Positions 30,878 to 39,422 of a stretch of DNA of 64,000 nt are shown one piece after another (position 1 is the first letter of the stretch; the number at the start of each line of letters is the position of its first letter). The DNA comes from JBEVOS01 sp044226655 (GTDB taxonomy: Bacteria > Pseudomonadota > Alphaproteobacteria > Caulobacterales > Aquidulcibacteraceae): assembly GCA_044226655.1 (NCBI GenBank), contig JBGAGO010000001.1, positions 1,178,001 to 1,242,000 of the forward strand. The letters run 5' to 3'. The notes beneath the pieces were generated by a model that saw only the letters and a program-made list of their open reading frames with translations, ran no database searches and had not been told where the DNA came from. Both the position numbers and the translations under genes were made by a program.

Positions 30878-32415
30878 GCAAAGCCCGCGGGCGCTGGGAG
30901 ATCGGGCGAAGAGAGACAGATCACCTTGAAGAGATCGCCCATCTGGTCCGGCGCGGTCAGACGCGCGTGCTCGCGCGCGATGCGTGCGGCGCGGTCGGGA
31001 TGCGCGCGCGTCAGCGCCTCGGCGCGCTGATCGAGGCCGAGCGCGCGCAGGAAGCGCGCTTGCCGGATCGGCCCGTGCACGATGAGGCCGGCGCGCTCGG
31101 CGAAGCGCGCGATTGCGGCGAAATCGACATGCGCCGTGAGATCGGCGCGGCCCGGCTCGGCGAGCGGATCGACCTTCCGATGCGCGACGATCGCCTGCAG
31201 CGAATCGCCGCCGCCCTGCGAGCCGTAATCGATGAACAGCGCGCGCCCCGGCGCCAGCACGCGCGCGACATCGTCCAGCAGCGCCTCCGCGCCGAGCGCG
31301 ATTTCTGCGACGGCGCCGACCTCGTCGCGCACATCGTCAGGCAGGATCGACATGTCCGCGAGTTGCATTGGCGCCAGACCAAATGTGAGCGCATCGCGGC
31401 GCGCGCCCACCAGTCGTTCGCGCCAGCCATCCTCCGCGCGCAGGAATTGGCGGATCGGCAGGCAATCGAGCAATTCATTGGCGATGAGCAGGGTCGGCGC
31501 TGGCGCCAGATCGCGCAGATCGCGCGCCCATGCGGGCGCCGCCGCGCGCAAGGCCTCCGCTTGCCGTTCGCGCAACGCGGGACTTGCATCGATCAGCGTG
31601 ACGCGCGCCGCCTCGGTGAAGCCCGGCGCCGCCTTCGCCGCGCGCAGCGCATCGCGCATCAGCGCGCCTGTGCCGGGCCCAAGTTCGACCAGGCGAAGCG
31701 GCGAGGGCGCGCCTATCTGGCGCCATTCATGCGCGCACCATGCGCCGACGAGCTCGCCGAACATCTGCGAAATCTCCGGCGCCGTGACGAAATCGGCCCC
31801 AATGCCGGGCCGCGTCGCGTAATACCCGTCCTCCGGATCGTGCAGGCACGCGCGCATATATTCCGCGATCGTGATCGGCCCACTGATCGCGATCTGCGCG
31901 ATGAGCCTTTCGCGCAACCCCCTCCCCGCGCGGGGAGGGGGCAGGGGGTGGGGCGAATCCCGACGTTCATTTTTCGCGCGCGCCGGGAGGACGCGATTGC
32001 CGCGCGTGCGGCGTTCGATGCGCTTAGGCGCTTTGTTTGGCGAAGGTTGGGCTTCACCCCACCCCCCTTCCCCCTCCCCTCGCGGGGAGGGGGGAAGGGC
32101 TGCGCTCACCTTGTCGAATACCAGGTCCGTATTGCCGGCGTCGCGCGCGGAGATGCGCAGCACGCGCCAGCCCATGTTTTCGATATAGGCTTGGCGTTGC
32201 TCTTCGCTGGCAAGGTTTTCCGGCCATGCGTGAAATGGACCGTCGATCTCGATTGCGAGGCGCGCATTCACAATCGCGAAATCCGCAAAATAGCGTCCGA
32301 TCGGATGTTGACGGCGGATGTGGACGCCTCGGTCGCGCAATGGCTTGAGCGCCGCCCAGATTCTGCGTTCGGCAGCGCTCGCGACAGGCCGCGTCCGCTT
32401 TGCCTCATCCGTCAC
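30874..32415 (-). CDS. Fusion: DUF559 endonuclease-like domain + repeat-encoded linker + COG1565/NDUFAF7 methyltransferase
   Basis: A 513-residue protein in three parts. Residues 11-106 are a DUF559 domain of the PD-(D/E)xK (Vsr-like) type, with R34-x-Q36, D45, E56-x-D58-G59, H62 and GWRVLRI. Residues 107-166 are a low-complexity linker (PSPRGEGEGGWGE ... PHPLPPPRAGRG) whose codons coincide with a family A repeat. Residues 167-513 are an intact COG1565 SAM-dependent methyltransferase (ISGPITIAEYMRACLHDPEDGYY, LVELGPGTGALMRD, ANELLDCLPIRQF), homologous to mitochondrial NDUFAF7. Start and stop overlap lgt and pgeF by 4 nt each. A TTG at 31917, right after the G-rich repeat end, could start the methyltransferase alone. 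Such a fusion is unusual. Confidence 0.88.
   Translation of the reverse strand: MTDEAKRTRPVASAAERRIWAALKPLRDRGVHIRRQHPIGRYFADFAIVNARLAIEIDGPFHAWPENLASEEQRQAYIENMGWRVLRISARDAGNTDLVFDKVSAALPPSPRGEGEGGWGEAQPSPNKAPKRIERRTRGNRVLPARAKNERRDSPHPLPPPRAGRGLRERLIAQIAISGPITIAEYMRACLHDPEDGYYATRPGIGADFVTAPEISQMFGELVGAWCAHEWRQIGAPSPLRLVELGPGTGALMRDALRAAKAAPGFTEAARVTLIDASPALRERQAEALRAAAPAWARDLRDLAPAPTLLIANELLDCLPIRQFLRAEDGWRERLVGARRDALTFGLAPMQLADMSILPDDVRDEVGAVAEIALGAEALLDDVARVLAPGRALFIDYGSQGGGDSLQAIVAHRKVDPLAEPGRADLTAHVDFAAIARFAERAGLIVHGPIRQARFLRALGLDQRAEALTRAHPDRAARIAREHARLTAPDQMGDLFKVICLSSPDLPAPAGFA
31918..32099 (+). repeat. Family A repeat, copy 2, translated in frame inside a gene
   Basis: The left end is a perfect 24-bp palindrome (CCCCCTCCCCGC plus its complement), followed by GGCAGGGGGTGGGG and CGACGTT. 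The right part has AAGGTTGGGCTTCACCCCAC and a terminal CCTTCCCCCTCCCC palindrome. It shares ends and layout with 11151-11300. Read on the minus strand it contributes 60 codons with no stop and links two unrelated domains. Confidence 0.9.
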
Positions 32416-33272
32416 GCCGCCGCCTGCACTTGCGGGGCGGTCTTGTTGGCGCGCCAGATGAACCAGGCGCCGGCCGCGATCATCGGCAGCGAGAGCAGCA
32501 TGCCCATCGTCACATAGCCTTTGAGCGCCTCCGGCATCTGATTGTCCGGTTCGCGCACGAGTTCGATGAGCGCGCGGAAGACGCCGTAGAGGATCAGGAA
32601 CACGCCGATATTCGTGCCCGGCTTCTTCAGACTGCCGCCGCGATGCGTCAGCAAATAGAGCACGACGAACAGCACGACGCCTTCAAGGAAGGATTCGTAG
32701 AGTTGGCTGGGATGGCGCGGAATCTCGCCGCCGGTGGGGAACACCATCGCCCACGGCAGATGGCTTTCGCGGCCCCATAATTCGCCGTTCACAAAGTTGG
32801 CGATGCGCCCGAAGAAGAGGCCGATCGGCGCGCACGCCGCCACCAGATCGCCCACCTGGAAGAGCGGCGCCTTGTGCTGGCGGCAGAACCAGAGCGTGGC
32901 GAGGATGACGCCGACGAGCCCGCCATGGAACGCCATGCCGCCTTCCCAGATCTTGAACACGAGCAGCGGATCGGCCGCGATATTGGCGCGGCTGATCGGA
33001 TCGGGCAGCATGTAGAACAGCACATAGCCGGTGCGTCCGCCGACGATGACGCCCAAAGTCGCCCAGAACAGGAAATCGTCTGCGGCGGGCACGCTGATCG
33101 GCGCCTTGCCGGGCGCCCAGAGCGCTTCCTTGCGGATCAGATAGACCATGTAGCGCCAGCCCAGCAGCAGGCCCACGATGTAGGCGAGCGCATACCAGCG
33201 CAGGGCGAACGGCCCCAATTGCAGCGCAATCGGGTTGAGGTTCGGAAAGTGCAGGACGGCCATATCGAGCAT
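32412..33272 (-). CDS. lgt: Prolipoprotein diacylglyceryl transferase
   Basis: Transfers diacylglycerol from phosphatidylglycerol to the lipobox cysteine, the first step of lipoprotein maturation, in the inner membrane. It has 286 residues and seven helices. The signature is GRIANFVNGELWGR, with HGGLVG upstream (catalytic histidine region) and the late HPSQLYESFLEG. The start at 33272 or a second ATG at 33263 may be used. It leads the lgt-methyltransferase-pgeF operon and is divergent from ubiK, with a family D repeat in the shared promoter region. Confidence 0.96.
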   Translation of the reverse strand: MLDMAVLHFPNLNPIALQLGPFALRWYALAYIVGLLLGWRYMVYLIRKEALWAPGKAPISVPAADDFLFWATLGVIVGGRTGYVLFYMLPDPISRANIAADPLLVFKIWEGGMAFHGGLVGVILATLWFCRQHKAPLFQVGDLVAACAPIGLFFGRIANFVNGELWGRESHLPWAMVFPTGGEIPRHPSQLYESFLEGVVLFVVLYLLTHRGGSLKKPGTNIGVFLILYGVFRALIELVREPDNQMPEALKGYVTMGMLLSLPMIAAGAWFIWRANKTAPQVQAAA

Positions 33273-33330
33273 GGCCGCCTCTTAGCCCAGCGCGGGCCCG
33301 GAGGCGACCTTTAAGGCGCCGCGCCCCCAG

Positions 33331-33384
33331 TACCGCCGGCTTTCAGCCGGCAGAAGCGGCCTGCCGGCTGGAAGCCGGCGGTAC
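33331..33384. repeat. Family D palindromic pair in the lgt/ubiK divergent promoter
   Basis: Two inverted units, TACCGCCGGCTTTCAGCC and its partner CTGCCGGCTGGAAGCC, are 5 nt apart, making a near-continuous hairpin. This is the only copy in the window that lies between two gene starts rather than at a gene end. Confidence 0.85.
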
Positions 33385-33437
33385 AAAGGGACCATGCGCC
33401 TCATTGCGCCGGGCGCGCGCCGCGCTAGCCTGTCGCG

Positions 33438-33692
33438 ATGACGCAACAATCCGCCCTGTTCGACGAATTCGCCAAGCTGATGACCGGCGCCATGGGCATG
33501 GCCCAGGGCGTGGGCGATGAGGCCAAGAGCTTCATGCGCAGCCAGGGCGACCGCTTCGTCGCCGAAATGGATTTGGTCAGCCGCGAAGAGTTCGAGATCG
33601 TCAAACAGCTCGCGCAAGAGGCGCGCGCGGAGGCGGACGCCTTGAAAGCGCGCATCGCTGCGCTCGAAGCGCTGATCGCAAAAAAAGATTGA
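33438..33692 (+). CDS. ubiK: UbiK/BMFP-family ubiquinone biosynthesis accessory factor
   Basis: An 84-residue, nearly all-helical protein: an amphipathic N-terminal helix (LFDEFAKLMTGAMGMAQGV), then a coiled coil of about 40 residues (SREEFEIVKQLAQEARAEAD...LKARIAALEALI) ending in lysines. This is the BMFP/YqiC architecture; UbiK forms trimers and helps the Ubi complex and lipid contact in ubiquinone synthesis. It begins the ubiK-ybjN-proC set opposite lgt, a conserved layout. Confidence 0.9.
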   Translation: MTQQSALFDEFAKLMTGAMGMAQGVGDEAKSFMRSQGDRFVAEMDLVSREEFEIVKQLAQEARAEADALKARIAALEALIAKKD

Positions 33693-33839
33693 CATTAAGA
33701 AGATTGAGATCGGTTCCGAACGACCCTAGCGTCGTTGATGGGGACTGATTCGTTCGCGCACATTCAAAGCGCGGCGCCAGGGGATCAAACACAGGCGCGC
33801 TTCGTTTCGGCGCGCGCCATGCGATTTGAGGGGCGCGGG

Positions 33840-34346
33840 ATGTCGCTTTATCACACGGACGAAGAAGAGTTCTCGGCTGATCCCATGGATCTGGTCGAAG
33901 CCATCGTGAATTCGGATGATCGCTTCAGTGCGGCGCGCGCCGACGATGGCGATGTGCAGTTCTGCTTCAAGGGCGCGTGGACGGAAGCTGCGGGCTATTT
34001 CTCCTATCGGGACGAATTGCCGGCGCTCTTGTTCACGCTGGGCTTCGATTTGCAGGCCGATCTTGCGCGCTTGGGCGAGGTCACGCGGCTCGCGGCGCTG
34101 ATCAACGAAAATCTCTGGCTCGGCCATTTCGATGTGTGGTCCGATGATGGCTCCATCATCTTCCGCCACGCCTCGCCGATGATCGGGCGCGACGAGATTT
34201 CGCCTGGTGAAATTCAAGCGCTGCTCGCCGCCGCGCTCGATGCGGCCGAGCGCTTCTATCCGGCGTTCAAATTCGTGATCGAACACGGCATGTCGCCGGA
34301 GGACGCCGTGCAGGCCTCTATGTTCGAAATCGCCGGCGAGGCGTAA
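33840..34346 (+). CDS. Cytosolic YbjN-domain protein
   Basis: A 168-residue YbjN-family protein: DPMDLVEAIVNSDDR start helix, FCFKGAWTEAAGYFSYRDELPALLFTLGFDL core, INENLWLGHFDVWSDDGSIIFRHA and the final helix ERFYPAFKFVI. No signal peptide. The start at 33840 is preferred because GAGGGG precedes it by about 7 nt; an in-frame ATG at 33735 would add 35 unrelated residues. It precedes proC by 12 nt, as in many alphaproteobacteria. Function unknown; a chaperone-like role is inferred from fold only. Confidence 0.88.
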   Translation: MSLYHTDEEEFSADPMDLVEAIVNSDDRFSAARADDGDVQFCFKGAWTEAAGYFSYRDELPALLFTLGFDLQADLARLGEVTRLAALINENLWLGHFDVWSDDGSIIFRHASPMIGRDEISPGEIQALLAAALDAAERFYPAFKFVIEHGMSPEDAVQASMFEIAGEA

Positions 34347-34358
34347 ACTCGTGTCGCG

Positions 34359-35180
34359 ATGAGCGGATTGGATGCGCCTTCTGTTGCGTTGATCGGCGCG
34401 GGCGCCATGGGCGGGGCGCTCGTGCGCGGCTGGATCGGCGCGGTGCGGCGCGGCGGCGGGCTGACGCTCACCGTGCTCGAACCGAATTTCGATCCGGCGC
34501 TGCAGGAAGCGCTGGAGGCCGTGGGCGCGGTACTCAATCCGCCCGCGCCGGGCGCGGTCGATGTCGTCGTACTGGCGGTGAAGCCGCAGCAATTCGCCAG
34601 CGCCGCCGCGCAAGTGCGCCAATTCGTGGGCGAGCAGACGCTTGTGCTCTCCGTGATGGCGGGCGTGACCTTGCTGACGCTGTCGAAAGAGCTCGGCGCC
34701 GAGCGCGCCATCCGCGCCATGCCGAACACACCCGGGCAGATCGGGCAGGGCATCACCGCTTATGTCGCCGCCAGCGCGTGCTCGCCGCAGGATCGCCAAC
34801 TCGCCGAACAATTGCTGGAGCCTTTAGGCGCCGTCGAGCCGTTGCCGAGCGAGCGGCTGATGGACATCGTCACCGCGGTTTCAGGGTCTGGCCCCGCCTA
34901 CGTCTTCCTGCTCGCCGAAGCGCTCGCCATGGCGGGCGAAATGGAAGGGCTCGACAAGGACGTCGCCGCGCGCCTCGCGCAGCGCACCGTCGCCGGCGCC
35001 GGCGCGCTGATGCTGGAGCCCGGCGCGCAGCCCTCGGCGCTGCGCAAGCAAGTCACCTCGCCCGGCGGCACCACCGAAGCCGCGCTCGACGTGCTGATGG
35101 GAAATGACGGCCTCGGCCCGCTCCTCCGCCGCGCGGTTGCGGCAGCGACGCAAAGATCGAGGGATTTGGGGAAGGGGTAA
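34359..35180 (+). CDS. proC: Pyrroline-5-carboxylate reductase
   Basis: NAD(P)H-dependent last step of proline synthesis. It has 273 residues: Rossmann motif ALIGAGAMGGALVRGW, the conserved VVLAVKPQQF, IRAMPNTPGQIGQGITAY, the tetramer/decamer helical region VTAVSGSGPAYVFLLAEALAM, and the signature LRKQVTSPGGTTEAAL. Length and motifs are complete. Confidence 0.96.
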   Translation: MSGLDAPSVALIGAGAMGGALVRGWIGAVRRGGGLTLTVLEPNFDPALQEALEAVGAVLNPPAPGAVDVVVLAVKPQQFASAAAQVRQFVGEQTLVLSVMAGVTLLTLSKELGAERAIRAMPNTPGQIGQGITAYVAASACSPQDRQLAEQLLEPLGAVEPLPSERLMDIVTAVSGSGPAYVFLLAEALAMAGEMEGLDKDVAARLAQRTVAGAGALMLEPGAQPSALRKQVTSPGGTTEAALDVLMGNDGLGPLLRRAVAAATQRSRDLGKG

Positions 35181-35373
35181 CCCTTCCACTCGCGTCCAAA
35201 ATGGCTTTGCCGGATGGGCGGCCACGCGCGTCAGCCGATGCTGTGGCGTGCCCCGCTGCATCCCTACAGCAAAGTGAGGCGCGTGCGCGGCGGGCGCAGG
35301 ATCGCGCGTCTATCTTCCCTCCGATGACGAGAACGTCATGCGCCGGCGCGCGGCGCACACATTGGAGGCTGTC

Positions 35374-35661
35374 ATGCGTGCGAAATCCTCTTCCCTGATC
35401 GCGGCGCTCGCCATTGGCGCGTCGCTCTTCGCGCCGATCAGCGCGAACGCCGCCGAATATCACAGCGGCTATCAATGCGCGGCGCATCATCGTGGCCTTT
35501 GGGGCGGCGTCACGGGCGCGCTCATCGGCGGCGTCATCGGGCACAATGTGGCGGCCTATGCCGTGCAGGCCGAAGGCGCAGGTCTTGGCGCGCTCATCTT
35601 CGGAATCGCTGGCTACGCACTCGGCCATCATGCCGATCATTGTGAACCCTCCGCGCGATAG
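35374..35661 (+). CDS. Small exported glycine-zipper protein
   Basis: A 95-residue protein with a signal peptide (KSSSLIAALAIGASLFAPISANA) and a glycine-zipper region GGVTGALIGGVIGHNVAAYA and AGLGALIFGIAGYALGHHA, like the 17-kDa surface antigen/Rick_17kDa type. No lipobox is present, so it is probably periplasmic or membrane-associated. GGAGG lies 6 nt before the ATG. It precedes another small exported protein. Confidence 0.75.
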   Translation: MRAKSSSLIAALAIGASLFAPISANAAEYHSGYQCAAHHRGLWGGVTGALIGGVIGHNVAAYAVQAEGAGLGALIFGIAGYALGHHADHCEPSAR

Positions 35662-35725
35662 AGCTGCAGGTCACGCGACGGATTGCGCGGGCGAGGGGCG
35701 TTTCAAGCGCGAAAGGTATTGGATC

Positions 35726-36046
35726 ATGCTTCGCATCTCAGCTTTGGCGCTGGCGCTGATCGCCGCGCCGCTCGTCATCGCCGCGCAGGCGCCGGCGGCG
35801 CAGGCCGAAGAAATCATCATCCGCCGCGCGCCCCCCGCGCCCCGCCATGAAGTGATCGTGGTGCGGCCAGGGCCGGAGCGCGATTGGTTCTGGCAGCCGG
35901 GCCATTGGCGCTGGGTGGGCGGCGATTACGATTGGGTTCCGGGCCATTGGGAGCGGCGTCCCTACGTTGGCGCGCGCTGGGTCTCAGGCCATTGGGCGCA
36001 TCGCGCCCGCGGCTGGGTCTGGATCGAAGGCCATTGGCGGCGCTGA
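35726..36046 (+). CDS. YXWGXW repeat-containing exported protein
   Basis: A 106-residue protein with a signal peptide (residues 1-27) and four W-x-x-G-H-W units: WQPGHWRWVGGDY, WVPGHWER, WVSGHWAHRA and WIEGHWRR. This matches the YXWGXW/BcpO-related family of small envelope proteins, mostly of unknown role. It is downstream of the glycine-zipper gene by 64 nt and may share a promoter with it. Confidence 0.82.
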   Translation: MLRISALALALIAAPLVIAAQAPAAQAEEIIIRRAPPAPRHEVIVVRPGPERDWFWQPGHWRWVGGDYDWVPGHWERRPYVGARWVSGHWAHRARGWVWIEGHWRR

Positions 36047-36054
36047 GCGCGCAT

Positions 36055-36393
36055 TTACACCGAGCGCCCGTCCGCGTGCTCCGAGTTCAGCGCGCGCGGG
36101 TCGACGCCGTCGAGACAATTGACGTTGATGACGGCGATCGTGCCGGTGGCGAAGGGCTCGATGCCGCAAATCTTGCAGAATTTGTGCTGGCCGAGCTTGC
36201 GGTTGAATGTGAACGTCGTCAGTGCCTCTTCGCCGCGCAGCACGCGTAATTTGTCGAGCGGGGCATAGGCCCACACCGCGCCGAGGCGCTGGCAGCGCGA
36301 GCAATTGCATGTGCGCGTCATGGCGAGATCGACATCGACCTCGATCGCCACCGCGCCGCATTGGCATGAGCCCGTGTAGGTTTGTTCGGCCAT
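36055..36393 (-). CDS. GFA-family (Mss4-fold) zinc protein
   Basis: A 112-residue protein of the glutathione-dependent formaldehyde-activating enzyme (GFA) family. Zinc-binding cysteines occur in SCQCGAVAIEV, TCNCSRCQRLG and FCKICGIEPF. GFA members are often annotated as glutathione S-(hydroxymethyl)transferases, but that activity is disputed, so the substrate is open. The start at 36393 gives the family N-terminus. A second GFA protein is encoded at 47022-47381. Confidence 0.88.
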   Translation of the reverse strand: MAEQTYTGSCQCGAVAIEVDVDLAMTRTCNCSRCQRLGAVWAYAPLDKLRVLRGEEALTTFTFNRKLGQHKFCKICGIEPFATGTIAVINVNCLDGVDPRALNSEHADGRSV

Positions 36394-36414
36394 CACAAGC
36401 GCCTCCGGGGCCAA

Positions 36415-37026
36415 TCAGGACGCGATCTTCGCCAGATAAATCTGCCGCAGCGGCGCGTCGTGGATCACTTTGATCTTGCGGTAGTGCGTGTTGATGAAGG
36501 CGTCGATCGCGAGCTTTGGCATGTTCAGCAGATCCTGCCGGCCATCCGGCTCCATGTGCCAGAGGTAATCGTCGAAGCCCAGCACGCCGCCGACGCGCAG
36601 CAGCCGGAACGCAAGCACCGCATCGCCCAGCACATCCGGCGCCTGATGCGAGCCGTCGATATAGGCGAAATCGAAGCTTTCGCTTGCGCCTTGCGCGATC
36701 AGGCCGGCGAGCGCGCCGAGCGAGTCTGATTTGATCTTGCGCACGGTCCCGCCATGGCGGGCCTGCGCGCGCGCGATATTGCGGTCAAAGCGCGCCTCCA
36801 CATCGCGCATCGCCAGCGCGGCGTGCTCGACGCCGCCTTGCCAGGAATCCACGCAGGTCAGATCGAGCCCGCCGAACGGCGCGCCCTGCTCAAGAAAGAA
36901 CACGGATGAGAAGCCCTCGAACGCGCCGATCTCCAGCGCCTTGCGCGGCTTGATGTCGGCGATCATCGAGCGCCAGATCGGCGCTACGTGCGAAAACCAA
37001 TCCTGCGTGAACTCGTACTCGGACAT
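36415..37026 (-). CDS. Class I SAM-dependent methyltransferase
   Basis: A 203-residue Rossmann methyltransferase of the Methyltransf_24 type. SAM motif I is ALEIGAFEGFSSVFFLEQ, acidic motif II is LTCVDSWQGG, and motif IV is FDFAYIDGSHQAPDVLGD. This group includes sugar O-methyltransferases and catechol-like enzymes; DGSH with FDDYLWH may bind a metal. It lies between the GFA gene (22 nt) and threonine aldolase (9 nt) on the same strand, suggesting one operon. Substrate unknown. Confidence 0.85.
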   Translation of the reverse strand: MSEYEFTQDWFSHVAPIWRSMIADIKPRKALEIGAFEGFSSVFFLEQGAPFGGLDLTCVDSWQGGVEHAALAMRDVEARFDRNIARAQARHGGTVRKIKSDSLGALAGLIAQGASESFDFAYIDGSHQAPDVLGDAVLAFRLLRVGGVLGFDDYLWHMEPDGRQDLLNMPKLAIDAFINTHYRKIKVIHDAPLRQIYLAKIAS

Positions 37027-37034
37027 CTGCGCCC

Positions 37035-38048
37035 TCAGCCCTTCAGCCTGACGATCTCCGCGATGAGGCGATCGACCTCTCCCTCATCCTGATCCCACGA
37101 TACGACGAGACGCGCTTCGCCAGAACCGGGCTCGACCCAATCGTAGAATTCCGCGCCCGCCGCGCGCAGCTTGGCGAGAATATCCGGCCCCGGTTTGATG
37201 AAAACGTTGTTGCTTTCGCACGGATGCGAGAGCCAATCGCCCGCAGCCTCGGCGATGCGCGCAGCGAGCGCGTTGGCGCGGCTCGCCAGCCGCAGCCACA
37301 GCCCGCCTTCCAGATAGGCCTTCATCTGCGCGGCGATGAAGCGGTGTTTGGACAGGAGATGGCCGCCGCGCTTGCGCAGGCGATCGACATTGCGCGCCCG
37401 GTCGAACACGATCACGGCCTCGCAGGCGAGCGCGCCGTTCTTGGTCGCGCCGAAGCTCAGCACATCGACGCCCGCGCGCCAGGTCATGTCCGCCGGCGTG
37501 CATTTGAAATGCGCGAGCGCGTTGGCGAGCCGGGCGCCGTCCATGTGCACGCCAAGGCCCGCGGCGTGCGCGATATCGCTCAGCGCTTTGACCTCATCGG
37601 GCGCATAGGCGCGGCCACGCTCATTGGCGTTGGTGATGGAGAGCGCGGCGGGCTGCACGGAATGGATGCCGCGCTGATTGCGGCGCAGCGCCTCGCGCAG
37701 GCCGTCCGGCGTGATCTTGGCGCCATCGCCGTCGATCAGCACCAGCTTGGCGCCGTTCATATAGAATTCCGGCGCGCCGCATTCGTCGGTCTCGATATGC
37801 GCTTCGCGGTGGCAGAACACCGCGCTCCACGGCTCTGTCAGCGCCGCGAGCGAGATCGCATTCGCCGCCGTGCCGGTCGCGGTCAGAAACACTTTGCACG
37901 ATCGCTCGAAGATCGCCGCGATCATGGCCTCGACCTCCGCCGTCAGCGGATCGGCCCCGTAGGAGCCCGAGCGTCCCTGATTGGCCGTGATCAGCGCCGC
38001 CAGAATTTCCGGCGCGGCGGAAGCCGTGTTGTCCGAGCGAAAGTTCAT
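37035..38048 (-). CDS. ltaE: Low-specificity L-threonine aldolase
   Basis: PLP enzyme that splits L-threonine or allo-threonine to glycine and acetaldehyde. It has 337 residues: N-terminal MNFRSDNTASAAPEIL, the GSYGADPLTAEVE block, the PLP-stacking histidine in VFCHREAHIETDE, the aspartate in GLGVHMDGARLANAL and the Schiff-base lysine in SFGATKNGA. All family landmarks are present. The start is divergent from an SDR gene about 100 nt away. Confidence 0.93.
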   Translation of the reverse strand: MNFRSDNTASAAPEILAALITANQGRSGSYGADPLTAEVEAMIAAIFERSCKVFLTATGTAANAISLAALTEPWSAVFCHREAHIETDECGAPEFYMNGAKLVLIDGDGAKITPDGLREALRRNQRGIHSVQPAALSITNANERGRAYAPDEVKALSDIAHAAGLGVHMDGARLANALAHFKCTPADMTWRAGVDVLSFGATKNGALACEAVIVFDRARNVDRLRKRGGHLLSKHRFIAAQMKAYLEGGLWLRLASRANALAARIAEAAGDWLSHPCESNNVFIKPGPDILAKLRAAGAEFYDWVEPGSGEARLVVSWDQDEGEVDRLIAEIVRLKG

Positions 38049-38151
38049 GGCCGCAGGCTATGCCATGGGCCCGGCTCAAATTGGAACGCCGCGGGCGTTC
38101 TTTTCGGCGAAGGAGGCGCTAGTGTCGCGCCGAAACGCAATGGAGACGGGT

Positions 38152-38922
38152 ATGGACCTCGGATTGAAGGGCAAGCGTGCGATCGTCACGGGCGGGACGC
38201 GCGGCATCGGGCGCGCCATCGCGGAGACGCTGGCGGGCGAGGGCTGCGATGTGGCGATCTGCGCCCGCAAAGAGGGCGAGATCGCCGAAGCCGTCGATGC
38301 GCTCAAGGCCAAGGGCGTGCGCGCCTTCGGCGGCGTGGTCGATATCGCCGATGGGCCGGCGCTCAAGGCATGGATTGAGAAAGCCGCTGGCGAATTGGGC
38401 GGGCTCGATGCGCTGGTCTGCAATGCGAGCGCGCTGGTGCAAGGCAATGCGGAAGACGCGTGGAGCGCGATGTTCGCGGTCGATATCATGGGCGTGCAGC
38501 GCGCCTGCGACGCAGCGATGAAGCATCTGGAAGACGCCGCCGCGAAGACCGGCGATGCAGGCATCGTCATCATCTCATCGGTGTCGGCCGCCGAAACGCA
38601 GAACGCCAATTCCTATGGCGCGCTGAAGGCCGCGCAAATCCATTTTGCGAAGGGCCTCGCGAAGGAGAAGGCGAAAGCGCATGTGCGCGTCAACGTGGTC
38701 TCGCCCGGCACCGTCTATTTCAAAGGCGGCGTGTGGAACATGGTCGAGCAGGGCATGCCCGATCTCTTCAAGGCGACGCTGGCGCGCAATCCGATGGGCC
38801 GCATGGCGAGCCCGCAGGACATCGCCAATGCCACGACCTTCCTCGTCAGCCCCGCCTCGTCCTTCACCACCGGCATCAACATGGTCGTCGATGGCGCGAT
38901 CACCTCGCGCGTGAATTTCTGA
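38152..38922 (+). CDS. Short-chain dehydrogenase/reductase
   Basis: A 256-residue classical SDR: cofactor motif VTGGTRGIGRAIAE, NAG-like motif altered to CNASALVQG, catalytic serine in IIISSVSA and the Tyr-Lys pair in NSYGALKAA. C-terminal GRMASPQDIANATTFLVSPAS and GINMVVDGA are typical of 3-oxoacyl-reductase-like SDRs. ATG at 38152 is chosen because GGAG lies 7 nt upstream; ATG at 38140 is alternative. It overlaps the VOC gene by 1 nt. Substrate unknown. Confidence 0.9.
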   Translation: MDLGLKGKRAIVTGGTRGIGRAIAETLAGEGCDVAICARKEGEIAEAVDALKAKGVRAFGGVVDIADGPALKAWIEKAAGELGGLDALVCNASALVQGNAEDAWSAMFAVDIMGVQRACDAAMKHLEDAAAKTGDAGIVIISSVSAAETQNANSYGALKAAQIHFAKGLAKEKAKAHVRVNVVSPGTVYFKGGVWNMVEQGMPDLFKATLARNPMGRMASPQDIANATTFLVSPASSFTTGINMVVDGAITSRVNF

Positions 38923-39287
38923 TGGCGCAGGTCCGCTACCTGGTCGACGATCTGGATTCCGCGTTACTGTTCTACACGCTCCAACTCGGCTTCGAGTTGG
39001 AGAAGCGCTATGGCGACGCGATGGCGGTGGTCGCCAATGGCGATTTGAAGCTTTGGCTGGCCGGGCCGAAATCCTCGGCCGCGCGTCCCGCCGCCAATGG
39101 CGCCAAGCCGGCGCCCGGCGGCTGGAACCGCGTCGTGCTCACGGTCGCGGGGCTCGATCCGATCCTGAAGCGGTTCGAGCAGGCCGGCGTCGAATTGCGC
39201 AACCAGGTCGTGCTCGGCCCGGGCGGCCGCCACGTGCTGATCGCGGATCCGAGCGGCAATCTGGTGGAGCTGTTCGAGCCCAGCTGA
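38922..39287 (+). CDS. VOC-family (glyoxalase/bleomycin-resistance fold) protein
   Basis: A 121-residue vicinal-oxygen-chelate protein: VRYLVDDLDSALLFYTLQLGFE, middle LKLWLAGPKSSAAR, and the C-terminal GGRHVLIADPSGNLVELFEPS, whose final glutamate is a classic metal ligand. Other ligands are not clear. It starts on the stop codon of the SDR (TGATG), so the two are translationally coupled and may share a pathway. Confidence 0.88.
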   Translation: MAQVRYLVDDLDSALLFYTLQLGFELEKRYGDAMAVVANGDLKLWLAGPKSSAARPAANGAKPAPGGWNRVVLTVAGLDPILKRFEQAGVELRNQVVLGPGGRHVLIADPSGNLVELFEPS

Positions 39288-39422
39288 GGGAGGGATGTCG
39301 GCGCATTTCCCTAGTCCCAAATCCCTATTCCCTTTGTCCGCGCATCCGCGCTGGCGGACAGCGGCGACTTAGGGCGAAAGTACGGCGGCTGCGGTCCGCC
39401 ATCCAGGGTTAAGGAGTTCTTT

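Noticed and set aside
31918..32099. Frameshift artefact producing the DUF559-methyltransferase fusion
   Set aside because: The repeat contributes exactly 60 codons without a stop, and both outer overlaps (lgt and pgeF) fit the same frame. One assembly error inside the repeat cannot be excluded without reads, but the sequence as given is consistent.
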